Positions 43,370-52,062 of a stretch of 64,000 bases of DNA are shown piece by piece. The notes beneath the pieces were generated by a model. It was given only the letters and a program-made list of their open reading frames with translations, ran no database searches and was not told the origin of the DNA. This DNA comes from Micromonospora narathiwatensis (lineage in GTDB: Bacteria; Actinomycetota; Actinomycetes; Mycobacteriales; Micromonosporaceae). Both the position numbers and the translations under genes were made by a program. The stretch's first letter is position 1, and every line of letters starts with the position of its first letter. The stretch lies in NCBI RefSeq assembly GCF_900089605.1, contig NZ_LT594324.1, positions 2,294,001 through 2,358,000 of the forward strand, written 5' to 3'.

Positions 43370-44652
43370 GGCAGCTCCACCCGCACGAGCGTAGGCCCGC
43401 CGGCCGGGCTGGCGAGCAGCAACCGCCCGTCGACGGCGGCGACCCGGTCGGCGAGGCCGGTCAGACCCGTACCCCGGGCCGGGTTGGCACCGCCGCAGCC
43501 GTCATCGGAGACCTCGACGACGAGGTTGCGGCCCGCCTGGGTCAGCCGTACCTCGGCCCGGGTCGCCCGGGCGTGCCGGGCGACGTTGCCCAGTGCCTCC
43601 GACACCACGAAGTAGGCGGTGGTCTCGACGAGCACTGGCAGGGGGCGGGCGAGGTCGGCGTGGACGGCGACCGGGATGGTGGCCTCGCCGGCCAGTTCCC
43701 GCGCGGCGCCGGCCAGGCCGAGTTCGGTGAGGTTCTGCGGCCGGATGCCCTGCACGATCTGCCGGAGCGTGACCATCAGGTCCTTGGCCTGCTCGTGCGC
43801 GATGGCCAGTGGCCGGGCGGCGGGCGAGTCGTCGGGTACGTCGAGCCGGGCCAGTCCCAGTTGGAGGGTGAGGCTGGTCAGCCGGGGCTGCGCGCCGTCG
43901 TGCACGTCGCGCTCGATGCGCCGGCGTTCCGCCTCGTACGCGTCGACCAGGCGGGCCCGTGAGCGGGTGACCTCCCGCAGCGCCGCGCCGTCGGCCGGTG
44001 GCCCACCGAGCAGCCGGCGGGCCACGGCGGCCTGCCCGGCGACGAGCAGGCCGGCCAGGTACCACAGCACCGGGACGAGCAGGAGCCCCACGATCGCGTA
44101 GGGGATCGCCTGGCCGGGCGTGTCGACCGTGGTCCACACCAGGACCACCCGGTCTTCGTCCGCGGCCAGCCATGGCCCGGCGAGCAGCGTGAGGTCCAGC
44201 AGGACGAGCATCGAGAACATCCAGTACGCGATCGGCACGACCCCACCCAGCCAGCAGGCGTACACGACCTCCCGCCACGCCGTCGCGCTGGTGTACCGCG
44301 CCGACAGGCCGCTGCGGGGGCGTTGCTCGGGTAGCGGGCGCGGGTCGACGACACCGAGTCGCCACCGCTCGAGCATGGTCACCGGGATGGTCACGATCGG
44401 GGCGAGGAGCACCAGGGCTATGCCGGTGACGGCGAGGAACAGGATGATCGGCAGCCCGATGGGGCGGTCCTGCCGTACCGCACCGACCACCGCCAGCAGC
44501 GGCGCGCCGACGATCAGCAGCGCGACCGTCAGCACCCCGGCGATCGGCACGGTGGTGACGGCGTACGCCAGGGCCCGCCAGGGCCATGCGGAGATCAGGT
44601 AGTCGCGCCGGCGCAGCGCCGCGGCCAGGTACGGGGGTTCGTCCACGGTCAT
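43357..44652 (-). CDS. membrane sensor histidine kinase (HPK7/NarX-like)
   Basis: A 431-residue kinase with about six membrane segments across residues 25-210 and no large extracellular domain, so it probably senses the membrane or acts with a partner. The HisKA_3 box is RRRIERDVHDGAQPRL near 240 (phospho-His in DVHDG). The ATPase has VVSEALGNVARHA near 350 and SDDGCGGANPARGTGL near 390. It is transcribed ahead of the response regulator. TAGCTT ends six bases before the ATG, so the mRNA may be leaderless. Confidence 0.92.
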   Translation of the reverse strand: MTVDEPPYLAAALRRRDYLISAWPWRALAYAVTTVPIAGVLTVALLIVGAPLLAVVGAVRQDRPIGLPIILFLAVTGIALVLLAPIVTIPVTMLERWRLGVVDPRPLPEQRPRSGLSARYTSATAWREVVYACWLGGVVPIAYWMFSMLVLLDLTLLAGPWLAADEDRVVLVWTTVDTPGQAIPYAIVGLLLVPVLWYLAGLLVAGQAAVARRLLGGPPADGAALREVTRSRARLVDAYEAERRRIERDVHDGAQPRLTSLTLQLGLARLDVPDDSPAARPLAIAHEQAKDLMVTLRQIVQGIRPQNLTELGLAGAARELAGEATIPVAVHADLARPLPVLVETTAYFVVSEALGNVARHARATRAEVRLTQAGRNLVVEVSDDGCGGANPARGTGLTGLADRVAAVDGRLLLASPAGGPTLVRVELPCRP

Positions 44653-44703
44653 GTCGTCAAGCTAGCCAGGCGCCCGTCGCCCGGCCCAGCCGTCTGGACC
44701 CCC

Positions 44704-44733
44704 TTTCGGGGTATGCCTGGCCCTACCCCGAAA
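44704..44733. promoter_or_regulatory. 10-bp inverted repeat between kinase and DUF998 gene
   Basis: TTTCGGGGTA (44704-44713) and TACCCCGAAA (44724-44733) form a perfect repeat with a 10-base spacer. It lies about 50-80 bases before the kinase start and about 50 before the divergent membrane gene, in a position for the two-component regulator to control both. Confidence 0.62.
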
Positions 44734-44785
44734 TGACCGGCTGCGCCCAGTGCGTCATCCCACCCTGGGGCGCTGCACTGGGCGA

Positions 44786-45430
44786 ATGCGCATCCATCGC
44801 CTCGGCTCCTACAGTTGGCTGCTCGCCGCACCCCTGTTCCTGGCCGCGAACGTGATCAGCGGGCTGGCGTGGCGGCACCCGCCTTTCAGCTGGGCCATTC
44901 ACAACATCAGCGACCTGGGCAACGTCACCTGCGGCAGGTGGGACACCACCCGGCCGCGCGAGGTCTGCTCGCCGTGGCACGTGGCGATGAACAGCGCCAT
45001 GATCGTCACTGGCGTGCTGCTCGCGCTCGGGGTGCTGCTCACCTGGTCGGCGCTCGGCCGCGGCGCCGCCACCACGGCCACGCGGCTGCTGGCGCTCGCC
45101 GGTGCGGGCGGGTACCTCCTGGCCGGGGCGTACCCGGCGGACGTGAACGAGAACAACCACTTCCTCGCGGCACTGCTGATCTTCGTACTCGGTAACGTCG
45201 GGATGATCGTGGCGGCGCTGGCCCGACGGTCGCCGGTGCTGGGCGCGATGCGCGAGGACAGCCTCGCGCTGGGCCTGACCGGCCTGGCCGGCACGGTCCT
45301 GTTCCTGGCGCAGGTCGACCTCGGGATCGGCGTCGGCGGCATGGAGCGGGTGGCCGTCTTCCCGCTGCTCGCCTGGACGGTCGTGGTCGCGGTCCGGGTC
45401 ATGCGGGAGGCCCCTGGCCCCCGGCGGTAG
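44786..45430 (+). CDS. DUF998-family membrane protein
   Basis: A 214-residue membrane protein with six hydrophobic segments and the DUF998 layout (NISDLGNVTC near residue 40; VNENNHFLAALLIF near 120). Function unknown. It is divergent from the sensor kinase across an inverted repeat, and so may be the target of that system. The ATG at 44786 starts just before the first membrane segment. Confidence 0.85.
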   Translation: MRIHRLGSYSWLLAAPLFLAANVISGLAWRHPPFSWAIHNISDLGNVTCGRWDTTRPREVCSPWHVAMNSAMIVTGVLLALGVLLTWSALGRGAATTATRLLALAGAGGYLLAGAYPADVNENNHFLAALLIFVLGNVGMIVAALARRSPVLGAMREDSLALGLTGLAGTVLFLAQVDLGIGVGGMERVAVFPLLAWTVVVAVRVMREAPGPRR

Positions 45431-45468
45431 CCGTCGGTGCCGCTATCGTCTCGTCCCTGCCGTGGTGT

Positions 45469-45498
45469 GCCGGGCGGGGCGGTGGCGCCCCGCCCGGC
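45469..45498. terminator. hairpin terminator between convergent genes
   Basis: GCCGGGCGGGGC (45469-45480) pairs perfectly with GCCCCGCCCGGC (45487-45498) around six bases. It lies between genes ending at 45430 (+) and 45507 (-) and probably ends both transcripts. Confidence 0.75.
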
Positions 45499-45506
45499 GT
45501 CGGGCG

Positions 45507-45866
45507 TCAGCCGCCGCAGTTGTTGTTGCGCACCGGTTGCGTCAGCTTCTCCTGCGTGCCGAACTTCGCGTAGACGCGCAGGTAGCACGGCAGGTCGACG
45601 TCGCCGTAGTAGCTCTGGGTCGCGTTGTCGTAGTAGGTGGTGCCGCTCTGGGCGACCTGCCAGCCGCCGCTGTCGCCTGACTGGATCTCCCAGTAGACGT
45701 CGCCGGCGCAGCCCTGCAGGCCCTGCGACCAGGCGATGATGTTGGCACCGTTGTAGATCTCGGACTGCACCAGGGTGCAGGTCGCCGCCTGTGCCGGGGC
45801 GGCGCCGACGAAGAGTCCCGCCGTCAGCAACGCGCCCGCTCCGACCGCTGACATCAGTCTGCGCAT
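45507..45866 (-). CDS. small secreted Cys-containing protein
   Basis: A 119-residue precursor. Residues 1-28 are a signal peptide ending AQAA, and the mature part has four cysteines (residues 30, 53, 94 and the last in RNNNCGG) that could make two disulfides, plus many Tyr/Gln/Asn/Gly residues. GGAGG precedes the ATG. It looks like a secreted beta-rich protein. I recognise no family. Divergent from the small peptide gene at 46051. Confidence 0.75.
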   Translation of the reverse strand: MRRLMSAVGAGALLTAGLFVGAAPAQAATCTLVQSEIYNGANIIAWSQGLQGCAGDVYWEIQSGDSGGWQVAQSGTTYYDNATQSYYGDVDLPCYLRVYAKFGTQEKLTQPVRNNNCGG

Positions 45867-46050
45867 GGTCGATTACCTCCAAGGTGGACGGTGGATCTTC
45901 ATCGGAGCCTAGCCGCATACGAAAAGAAGCTTCAACTACTATCGGCAACTCCGTTGGAAATCTTCGCGGCAGGAAGCGAATACTCTACATATTTCCATCG
46001 ATCGAGGTTAGGCTCTGGGCCTGTCCCGACGTGATTCAACGGAGGTGCCC

Positions 46051-46134
46051 GTGAGGAAGATGACCGTCCGCCGCAAGAGCACGTTGCGTCTGCTGTCCGG
46101 CGCCCGCCGGCTCTGGATCGAGTGGTGCTGGTAG
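46051..46134 (+). CDS. 27-residue Trp-rich peptide, candidate RiPP precursor
   Basis: GTG 46051 is preceded by GGAGGTG (46041-46047), one of the best ribosome binding sites in the window. The peptide has a basic leader-like part (RRKSTLRLLSGARR) and a hydrophobic aromatic end, LWIEWCW, with three Trp and one Cys in the last six residues, right at the stop codon. Tryptorubin-type (atropopeptide) precursors have such aromatic C-terminal cores cross-linked by a P450, and a P450 gene lies at 47976. The TPR gene follows 55 bases later. An internal ATG at 46060 is an alternative start. Expression and modification are inferred. Confidence 0.6.
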   Translation: MRKMTVRRKSTLRLLSGARRLWIEWCW

Positions 46135-46189
46135 CTCGCGGCACGGCGGGCGCTCCCGGGCGCCCGCCCCTGCGGCGAGCGGGCCGGCC

Positions 46190-47890
46190 GTGACCGGCGA
46201 GCGCGGCTACGACTGCCACCGCGACCACGGCCCGTACGCGGGGGTCGCGGACCTCCTCGCCCGGATCGCCGGCGACCACCCGCGCCTGGCGTCGCGCCAC
46301 ACGGTCGAACTGCGCGCCATCGCACCCCGGCTCGACCCGGCGGCACGACCGGCCGCCGAGGAGGAGCCGATCCGGTTTCACCCCGCCCGCCGCACCGCCT
46401 GTCTGGCCTACGGCGCGGCCGAGTTCGTGGCGGCCTGGGCGAGCACGCTCCGGCACCCGGTCATGGTGCGGTTCGACCACGTCGACAACGCCGACGAGAC
46501 CACCCGCGAACTGCTGGACGCGCTGACCCGCCGAGTCGCGTCCACCCCGGTACGCCTCGACCTGCGCGACGGCGGCGCCGACCGGCCGGTGGCGGCCGAC
46601 CCCGCCCCGGAGGCGATCCGCGCGGCCCTGGGCGACAGCCTGGCCCGAGGCTTCTACCATCACGCGGCCCGGACGGCCCGGCGCGGGCGCGCCCTGGTGA
46701 CCCCGGACGGCGACCTGCGGCACTGGTGGGCCTTCACCACCGGCCTGGCGACCGCGCTCGCGGCGTTGGACCGCGCCGCCGAAGCGCTCGATCTCTACCA
46801 CGAGGCACGTGCCGCCACCGACGACCCGAAGATCACCATGTCGGCCGCGTACGCCACCGCCATGCTGTACGCCCGGCACCTCCCGGCGGGCGAGCAGGAT
46901 CCGGCGCGGGCGCGGCAGTGGCTGGAACAGGCGCTCCACCTCGCCGCCGGGCTGGCCGACCCGCGGCAACGGGTGATGTCCACCGTCTTCTACGAGCAGG
47001 GTCTGGCCCTGCTGGACAGCCGGGCGGGTGAGCCGGCCCGCGCGCTGCGGCTGATCGACGACGGGCTGGCCCGGCTGACGGCCGTGCTCGCCCCCGGTGA
47101 ACGTCCGCAGGATCTGGCCCGGCTCCGCCACAACCGGGCGCAGGTGCACCTGGCCCTGGGCGATCCGGAGCGGGCGCTGGCCGACCTCGACGTCGTGATC
47201 GCGCAGGATCCCGACAACTGTGAGTACTACGTGGACCGGGCCGCCCTGCACCGGGCGGCGGGCCGGTGGCGTGCCGCGATCAGGGACTACGACACCGCCG
47301 TCCGCCTCGGACCGCACCTGCCCGAGGCGTACTACAACCGGGCCGTGCTGCGGCACGAGCGGGGTCGCTCCGAGCGGGCCCGGGTCGACCTGGAGCGCGT
47401 ACTCGCCATCGACCCCGGGCACCTCGACGCCCGGATCGCCCTGGTCAACCTGCACCTGGAGGGCGGCACGGCCGACGCTGCCGAGGCCGCCGCGCGGGCC
47501 GGGCTGACGCTCGCCCCGCAGGAGCCCGCGCTGCTGTGCACCCTCGGGCTGATCCGCTCCGAGCGCGGCAGCCTCGCCGAGGCCGAGGAGCTGCTGAGTC
47601 GGGCCCTGGACGGCGATCCCGAGCTGGTCGAGGCGTGGACGAACCGGGCCGCCGTACGGTTCGACCGTGGCGAGTTGGTCGCCGCCGTGGCCGATCTGGA
47701 CCGGGCGGTCGCGCTCTCCGCGGCGCCCGTGCCCCGCTACAACCGGGGTACGGCGTTGGCGCGGCTGGGGCGGTGGGACGACGCCGCCCGCGATTTCGCC
47801 GACGCGCTCGCCCAGCCCGGTGTGGACCGGGCGCTGCGCCGCGACCTGCGCGCGGAGCTGGCCCGCTGCCGCCGAGCCCTGGCCGGATGA
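46190..47890 (+). CDS. TPR-repeat protein with degenerate ATPase-like N-terminus
   Basis: A 566-residue soluble protein. Residues 60-140 resemble the Walker B/sensor part of a STAND-type ATPase (VMVRFDHVDNADETTRELL) but no Walker A is seen. From about 145 to the end are TPR-like helical pairs (QVHLALGDPERALADLDVVI; YNRAVLRHERGRSERARVDL; WTNRAAVRFDRGELVAAVADL). TPRs hold partner proteins or peptides. It is co-directional with the Trp-rich peptide gene, so it may bind that peptide. It ends convergently with the P450 gene. Confidence 0.82.
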   Translation: MTGERGYDCHRDHGPYAGVADLLARIAGDHPRLASRHTVELRAIAPRLDPAARPAAEEEPIRFHPARRTACLAYGAAEFVAAWASTLRHPVMVRFDHVDNADETTRELLDALTRRVASTPVRLDLRDGGADRPVAADPAPEAIRAALGDSLARGFYHHAARTARRGRALVTPDGDLRHWWAFTTGLATALAALDRAAEALDLYHEARAATDDPKITMSAAYATAMLYARHLPAGEQDPARARQWLEQALHLAAGLADPRQRVMSTVFYEQGLALLDSRAGEPARALRLIDDGLARLTAVLAPGERPQDLARLRHNRAQVHLALGDPERALADLDVVIAQDPDNCEYYVDRAALHRAAGRWRAAIRDYDTAVRLGPHLPEAYYNRAVLRHERGRSERARVDLERVLAIDPGHLDARIALVNLHLEGGTADAAEAAARAGLTLAPQEPALLCTLGLIRSERGSLAEAEELLSRALDGDPELVEAWTNRAAVRFDRGELVAAVADLDRAVALSAAPVPRYNRGTALARLGRWDDAARDFADALAQPGVDRALRRDLRAELARCRRALAG

Positions 47891-47924
47891 TCCCGCCCGC
47901 CGCCCGCCGCCGGCGGGACGGGAT
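47890..47924. terminator. imperfect hairpin between TPR and P450 genes
   Basis: ATCCCGCCCGCCG (47890-47902) pairs imperfectly with CGGCGGGACGGGAT (47911-47924). It starts at the TPR stop codon and precedes the convergent P450 end at 47976. Confidence 0.5.
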
Positions 47925-47975
47925 GACCTCGCCGCCGATCGCCCGCCTGGCTGGCCGGTGGCGGTCGACGGTCGG

Positions 47976-49220
47976 CTACCAGGTCACCGGCAGCGCCGGA
48001 GGGCCGAGGATCGCGTGCCCTGCCTTCCACGACACCTGATCGGCGGGCACCGCGAGTCGCAGACCGGGAAGCTCCCTCAGCAGCAGCGCGATGGCGGTGC
48101 GGACCTCGAGGGCCCCCAGGTGGGCGCCGATGCAGTGGTGCGGGCCGTACCCGAAGGACAGGTGCGGGTTCGGATCACGAGCGAAGTCCATCCGCTCCGG
48201 GTCGGGAAAGACCGCCGGATCACGGTTGGCGGCGTCGTGCGACGGGATGACGATGTCGCCCTCGGCGAGCCGGGCGCCGCTGGGCAGCTCCACGTCCGCC
48301 ATGACCCGGCGCGGCATCTCGTCGCCGTTGGAGGTGGAGTAGAGCCGTTCCAGCTCGGTGACGGCGGAGTCCACCTGCTCCGGATGGTCGAGCAGGTACT
48401 CCCACCCGGTCCGGTCCTTCTCGTACGGGCGGGTCCGCAGCACGTGGACGAAGGTGGCGATCGAGCTGGCGGCGGTCTCCCAACCGCCGACCACCAGTGA
48501 GATCGGCAGCTTGACCTGGACGTCCATCGGTTCGGTGGCGGCGGCCGTCGCGATCCGGGTCAGCAGGTCGTCGGTGGGACAGCCGCGTCGCTGGTCGAGC
48601 TGGTTCCACAGGTAGCCGCCCATTTCGTCGGCGGACCGGGCGGCGTCGTCGCGGCTGAGATCGCCGGCGCCGAGGAACATGTCGCCCCACCGGCGGAACT
48701 GCAGCCGATCTTTCTCGGGCAGGCCGAGCAGGTCGCAGACGACGTCGAGGGTGAAGGGGATGGCGAAGTCCCGGACCAGGTCGGCCGGGTGGCCGCCGGC
48801 GATCAGTTCGGCCAGTCGGGCCTCGGCCGCCGCCCGTACGGTGGTGTGCAGGTCGGCCACCGCCCGCTTCGTGAACGAGTCCTTGACCGTGCCCCGCACC
48901 CGTGCGTGCTCCGGACCGTCCATGCCGAGCATCGTTCCCGCCACGTCGATCTGATCGGCGTGCGCGGCGGCAGCCCGAGAGAACACGTCCTGCCGGCGCA
49001 ACACCTCCCGCACGTCCGCGTACCGGCAGATCAGCAACGCCGGGACCAGCTCGCCACCGACCTGGCGGACGATCGGCACCACGCCGGACCCGGAGGCGGC
49101 GAACCGCGCGTAGTGCGGGTGCTTCTCGGGGCCGGGCGGGCGGTTCACGCCGTCGGCGTCGACGTAGAAGGGATGGGGCAATCCAGTGGCGATGTCCTGA
49201 CCCGGGGTGATCATTTGCAC
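47976..49220 (-). CDS. cytochrome P450
   Basis: A 414-residue P450. The haem loop is FGYGPHHCIG with the ligand C363, the ExxR pair is in TELERLYS near 287 and the I-helix is VVGGWETAASS (Glu-Thr instead of the usual Asp-Thr). It needs ferredoxin partners, none of which are adjacent. Its closest coding neighbours are the TPR gene and the Trp-rich peptide, so it is the only visible candidate to modify that peptide. A role in another natural product pathway is equally possible. GTG 49220 or ATG 49214 may start it. Confidence 0.92.
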   Translation of the reverse strand: MQMITPGQDIATGLPHPFYVDADGVNRPPGPEKHPHYARFAASGSGVVPIVRQVGGELVPALLICRYADVREVLRRQDVFSRAAAAHADQIDVAGTMLGMDGPEHARVRGTVKDSFTKRAVADLHTTVRAAAEARLAELIAGGHPADLVRDFAIPFTLDVVCDLLGLPEKDRLQFRRWGDMFLGAGDLSRDDAARSADEMGGYLWNQLDQRRGCPTDDLLTRIATAAATEPMDVQVKLPISLVVGGWETAASSIATFVHVLRTRPYEKDRTGWEYLLDHPEQVDSAVTELERLYSTSNGDEMPRRVMADVELPSGARLAEGDIVIPSHDAANRDPAVFPDPERMDFARDPNPHLSFGYGPHHCIGAHLGALEVRTAIALLLRELPGLRLAVPADQVSWKAGHAILGPPALPVTW

Positions 49221-49228
49221 ACGATCTC

Positions 49229-49258
49229 ATCGACCAGCACTCTCGGCAATCGGTCGAT
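49229..49258. promoter_or_regulatory. inverted repeat just upstream of the P450 gene
   Basis: ATCGACC (49229-49235) and GGTCGAT (49252-49258) form perfect 7-base arms nine bases from the P450 start at 49220. The position suits an operator over the promoter. Confidence 0.4.
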
Positions 49259-49280
49259 GGCGAACTGTTATGTCACCTCG

Positions 49281-49301
49281 TGTTCCTGCCTGGGACAGGA
49301 A
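49281..49301. promoter_or_regulatory. second inverted repeat between FUSC and P450 genes
   Basis: GTTCCTG (49281-49287) and CAGGAAC (49295-49301) are perfect arms with a seven-base spacer, lying 16 bases after the FUSC stop. It may end the FUSC transcript or serve as an operator for the P450 gene. Confidence 0.4.
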
Positions 49302-49316
49302 CTGTCGGGCACCGTG

Positions 49317-50480
49317 CTAACGGCCCTTGGCGTCCTCGGTGGCGGCTTCCCGGACCAGTTGGTTGGCCTGTTGGGGGGCGATGCCGGTAGCGCGCATCAG
49401 ATCGCTGGCGGCGCTGCGAATCTGCAACGTGATGGTCTCGCCGAACGGGCCGATCTGGGCCCGGTCGCTCTGCCCGGCCAGGCGGGCGGCCTCGAGGATG
49501 CTCTTCCGGGCCTGCCCGGATCCCCGGGCGGTGGCGCACTCGCGGCGAAGATGGCTCAGGGCGTCACCGAGGGCGCTGACCGCCCGGTGCAGCGACGGCG
49601 GTAGTGGCTCCTGGTACTCCAGGAGGGTGGCCACCCGCCGGATCATCACCCGGATGTCGGTGGTGAAGCCGTCCAGCTGGTTGGCGGCGGCGCGGATCTG
49701 CTGGTAACGGCTGCGACGCTGGTGGCGCCACCACGGGGCGATGGTCACGACCTCCTCGGCGCCCAGCAAGGCTTCGTTCAGGTGTTTGGCGTCGGTGTCG
49801 ACGGTGTTGAGGCGGCCCATTGCCTGCATGGCCAGGTTCCGGTCGCCGGCGGCGAGGGCCTGGGCGGTGGTGTGGATGGCGGCGGCGAGGTTGGCGAAGA
49901 ACGGCTTGGCGGCGCGGTCAACGGACCGTAACGGGTCCAGGGGCAGCAGCGTTGCCACCGCGAGGAAACCGACCGAGGCGCCCACGGCGGCGTCGAGGAT
50001 GCGGGGTAGTTCGAGGTTGCGCTGGTTGCCGGCGAGCGTGGCGAACAGCGTGGCGGTGGCGCCGGCCTGACTGACCAGGGCGCCGCTGCGGCCGGCGACC
50101 AACAGGCCCAGGGCGATGGAACTGGAGACGACCAGGGCGATCTGCCACGGTCCGCTGCCGATGAAATAGAGCAACGCGTCGGACACGGTGATGCCCAGTC
50201 CTACGCCGATGAGTAGTTCCACGGTCTGTCTGGTGCGTTGTCCGGTTGCGGAGGCGATGGTGGCGAGGGCGGCGGCGGGCGCGAAGACCGGCGCGTTGCG
50301 GCCGAGGAAGTCCGTGGCGATGATCCAGGCCGCGGCCGTGGCGAGCCCGGCCTGAACGGCGATCACCGCGATGGCGGCCAGTTGCCGGGTGGCGAAGAAG
50401 GACCGTACGGCCGCCCGCGCCCGCCCGGAGGGCCCGGCCGGATCGCTGGGCCGCTGGTTTCGGGCACCCCGGAAGGCCAT
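49317..50480 (-). CDS. FUSC-family membrane protein (aromatic-acid-exporter-like)
   Basis: A 387-residue protein. Residues 30-180 hold about five membrane segments (AVIAVQAGLATAAAWII onward) in the FUSC layout, and the remaining 200 residues are cytoplasmic helices. FUSC proteins such as AaeB export aromatic acids; the short form here lacks the second membrane half, so it may act as an oligomer. ATG 50480 has GGGAAGG upstream; an in-frame TTG at 50510 is less likely. Confidence 0.85.
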   Translation of the reverse strand: MAFRGARNQRPSDPAGPSGRARAAVRSFFATRQLAAIAVIAVQAGLATAAAWIIATDFLGRNAPVFAPAAALATIASATGQRTRQTVELLIGVGLGITVSDALLYFIGSGPWQIALVVSSSIALGLLVAGRSGALVSQAGATATLFATLAGNQRNLELPRILDAAVGASVGFLAVATLLPLDPLRSVDRAAKPFFANLAAAIHTTAQALAAGDRNLAMQAMGRLNTVDTDAKHLNEALLGAEEVVTIAPWWRHQRRSRYQQIRAAANQLDGFTTDIRVMIRRVATLLEYQEPLPPSLHRAVSALGDALSHLRRECATARGSGQARKSILEAARLAGQSDRAQIGPFGETITLQIRSAASDLMRATGIAPQQANQLVREAATEDAKGR

Positions 50481-50791
50481 GGGACGGCCTTCCCGATCCG
50501 CCGGAAACAATTCCGGTCACCAGACCTTATCCGGGCGGGTCCGAGCCCGATCAGCGCTGCTCGGCCCGGGCACCGACGGTGAGGGTGCTCGGCGTTGAGG
50601 CGAGCGCGGTGCCCGGTTTCGACCTCGCCCGTTCCGTCGCGCTGCTCCTGTTCCCGGACAGCCTTCCACCGAGCCGGACGACGGCCCCGCGTAACCGGGC
50701 ACCGCAGCGCCCGGCAGGGATCACGTGACAGCGGAGAAGAATGTGGTGTCCTCGGTGAACCTCCTGCGGCCCAGACGCAACAGAGAAGGCG

Positions 50792-51346
50792 ATGGACAAC
50801 GAGGAACTGATCGCCGCCATGGCGGGCGGTGACGACACGGCACTGCGCGAGCTGTTCTCGCGGCATGCGCCGTGGCTGGCTGCCCGGCTGCGCGCGGTGC
50901 TGCCCGCCGCCGACGTGGAGGACGTGCTGCAGGAGACGTTCCTGGCGGCCTGGCGGGGGGCCCGAGGCTACCGGCGGGAGGGTGCCGGCGGGTGGCTGTG
51001 GGGGATAGCCCGCCGGCAGGCCGCGCTGTGGCTGCGCCGGCGCGGGCGGCCCGAGGCGTTGCTGTCCGCGGTGGGCGACAGCCACGAGCCGCAGTCCGCG
51101 GACCCGGTGGAGGCGGCACTGTCCAGGCTGGAACTGGCGGATGCCGTCGAGGCGTTGGGGCCGGCGGGCAGTCCGCAGCGCGAGACGTGGCGGCTGATGT
51201 ATGTGGAGGACAGGGCGGTGGCGGAGGTGGCTGAGCTGATGGAGGTTCCCGAGGGCACGGTGAAGAGCCGCGCGTACCAGGTCCGCCGGCTGTTGCGGGC
51301 GGCGCTGCGGCGGGACCGGCCTCTGCGGGACGGGAGCGGGCGATGA
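50792..51346 (+). CDS. ECF-type sigma factor
   Basis: A 184-residue extracytoplasmic-function sigma factor. Region 2 is ELFSRHAPWLAARL to VEDVLQETFLAAWRGAR (residues 20-57) and region 4 is VAEVAELMEVPEGTVKSRAYQV near 147-168, with the usual -35-recognising HTH. AGAAGG precedes the ATG. Its stop overlaps the next start (ATGA). It heads a five-gene operon whose second gene takes the place where an anti-sigma factor is normally encoded. Confidence 0.92.
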   Translation: MDNEELIAAMAGGDDTALRELFSRHAPWLAARLRAVLPAADVEDVLQETFLAAWRGARGYRREGAGGWLWGIARRQAALWLRRRGRPEALLSAVGDSHEPQSADPVEAALSRLELADAVEALGPAGSPQRETWRLMYVEDRAVAEVAELMEVPEGTVKSRAYQVRRLLRAALRRDRPLRDGSGR

Positions 51347-52062
51347 CCGGTGAACATGAGGTGACCGGCGACCGCGAGAACCCGGCAGACGTCGATCTGG
51401 GCCGGGTCTGGATCGGGGTGGCCGCGCAGGTGTGGCGCCGCCGTCCCGGGCCGGTGGAACGGCTGGCCGCTCGGGTGCTGCGCGCACCGGGCCTGGCCCG
51501 GGCGCTGGTGACCACGCCGTCGCTGCTGCTCGGGTGGATCATCGCCACCGCGGTGGTGCTGGTCGCCGGGACGCTGGCCACCCGGGGGACCGGGACACCG
51601 TACGTGGCTCTGCTCGCCCCGGGCGTCGCCGCGGCGGGCATCGCGTACGCGTACGGGCCGGGAGTCGACCCCGCCTGGGAGCTGTCGTGCAGCATGGCGG
51701 TCAGCGACCGGATGGTGCTGCTGGTCCGGGCACTGGCGGTGTTCGGCCTGAACGCGGTGCTCGGGCTGGCCGCCTCGGCCTCGTCGGGCGCCGTCACGGC
51801 GGTCACGTTCGGCTGGCTGGTCCCGATGACCGCGGTGTGCGCGCTGGCCCTGGCCGCCGCGACACTCGCCAGGTCCGCGAACGTGGGCGTGGTGGCGGGT
51901 GTCGCCGGCTGGGTGATCACAGTCTTGTCCGGGCAGGTGGTTGCCGGACGGCTGACCGCCGCGGTCACCGATTCCACGCTGGCGCTTCCCTATCTGGCAT
52001 TCGCCGGCTGCTGCGCGGCGATCGTGCTGTACACGACCCGGATCCCGAAAGGAGCGTCATGA
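51343..52062 (+). CDS. membrane protein in anti-sigma position
   Basis: A 239-residue membrane protein. The first 60 residues are cytoplasmic and basic (GRVWIGVAAQVWRRR), then six hydrophobic segments follow. There is no zinc-binding HxxxCxxC anti-sigma motif. The ATGA overlap on both sides places it between the sigma factor and the ABC ATPase. It may be a membrane anti-sigma factor that senses transport state, or an extra transporter subunit. Confidence 0.72.
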   Translation: MTGEHEVTGDRENPADVDLGRVWIGVAAQVWRRRPGPVERLAARVLRAPGLARALVTTPSLLLGWIIATAVVLVAGTLATRGTGTPYVALLAPGVAAAGIAYAYGPGVDPAWELSCSMAVSDRMVLLVRALAVFGLNAVLGLAASASSGAVTAVTFGWLVPMTAVCALALAAATLARSANVGVVAGVAGWVITVLSGQVVAGRLTAAVTDSTLALPYLAFAGCCAAIVLYTTRIPKGAS

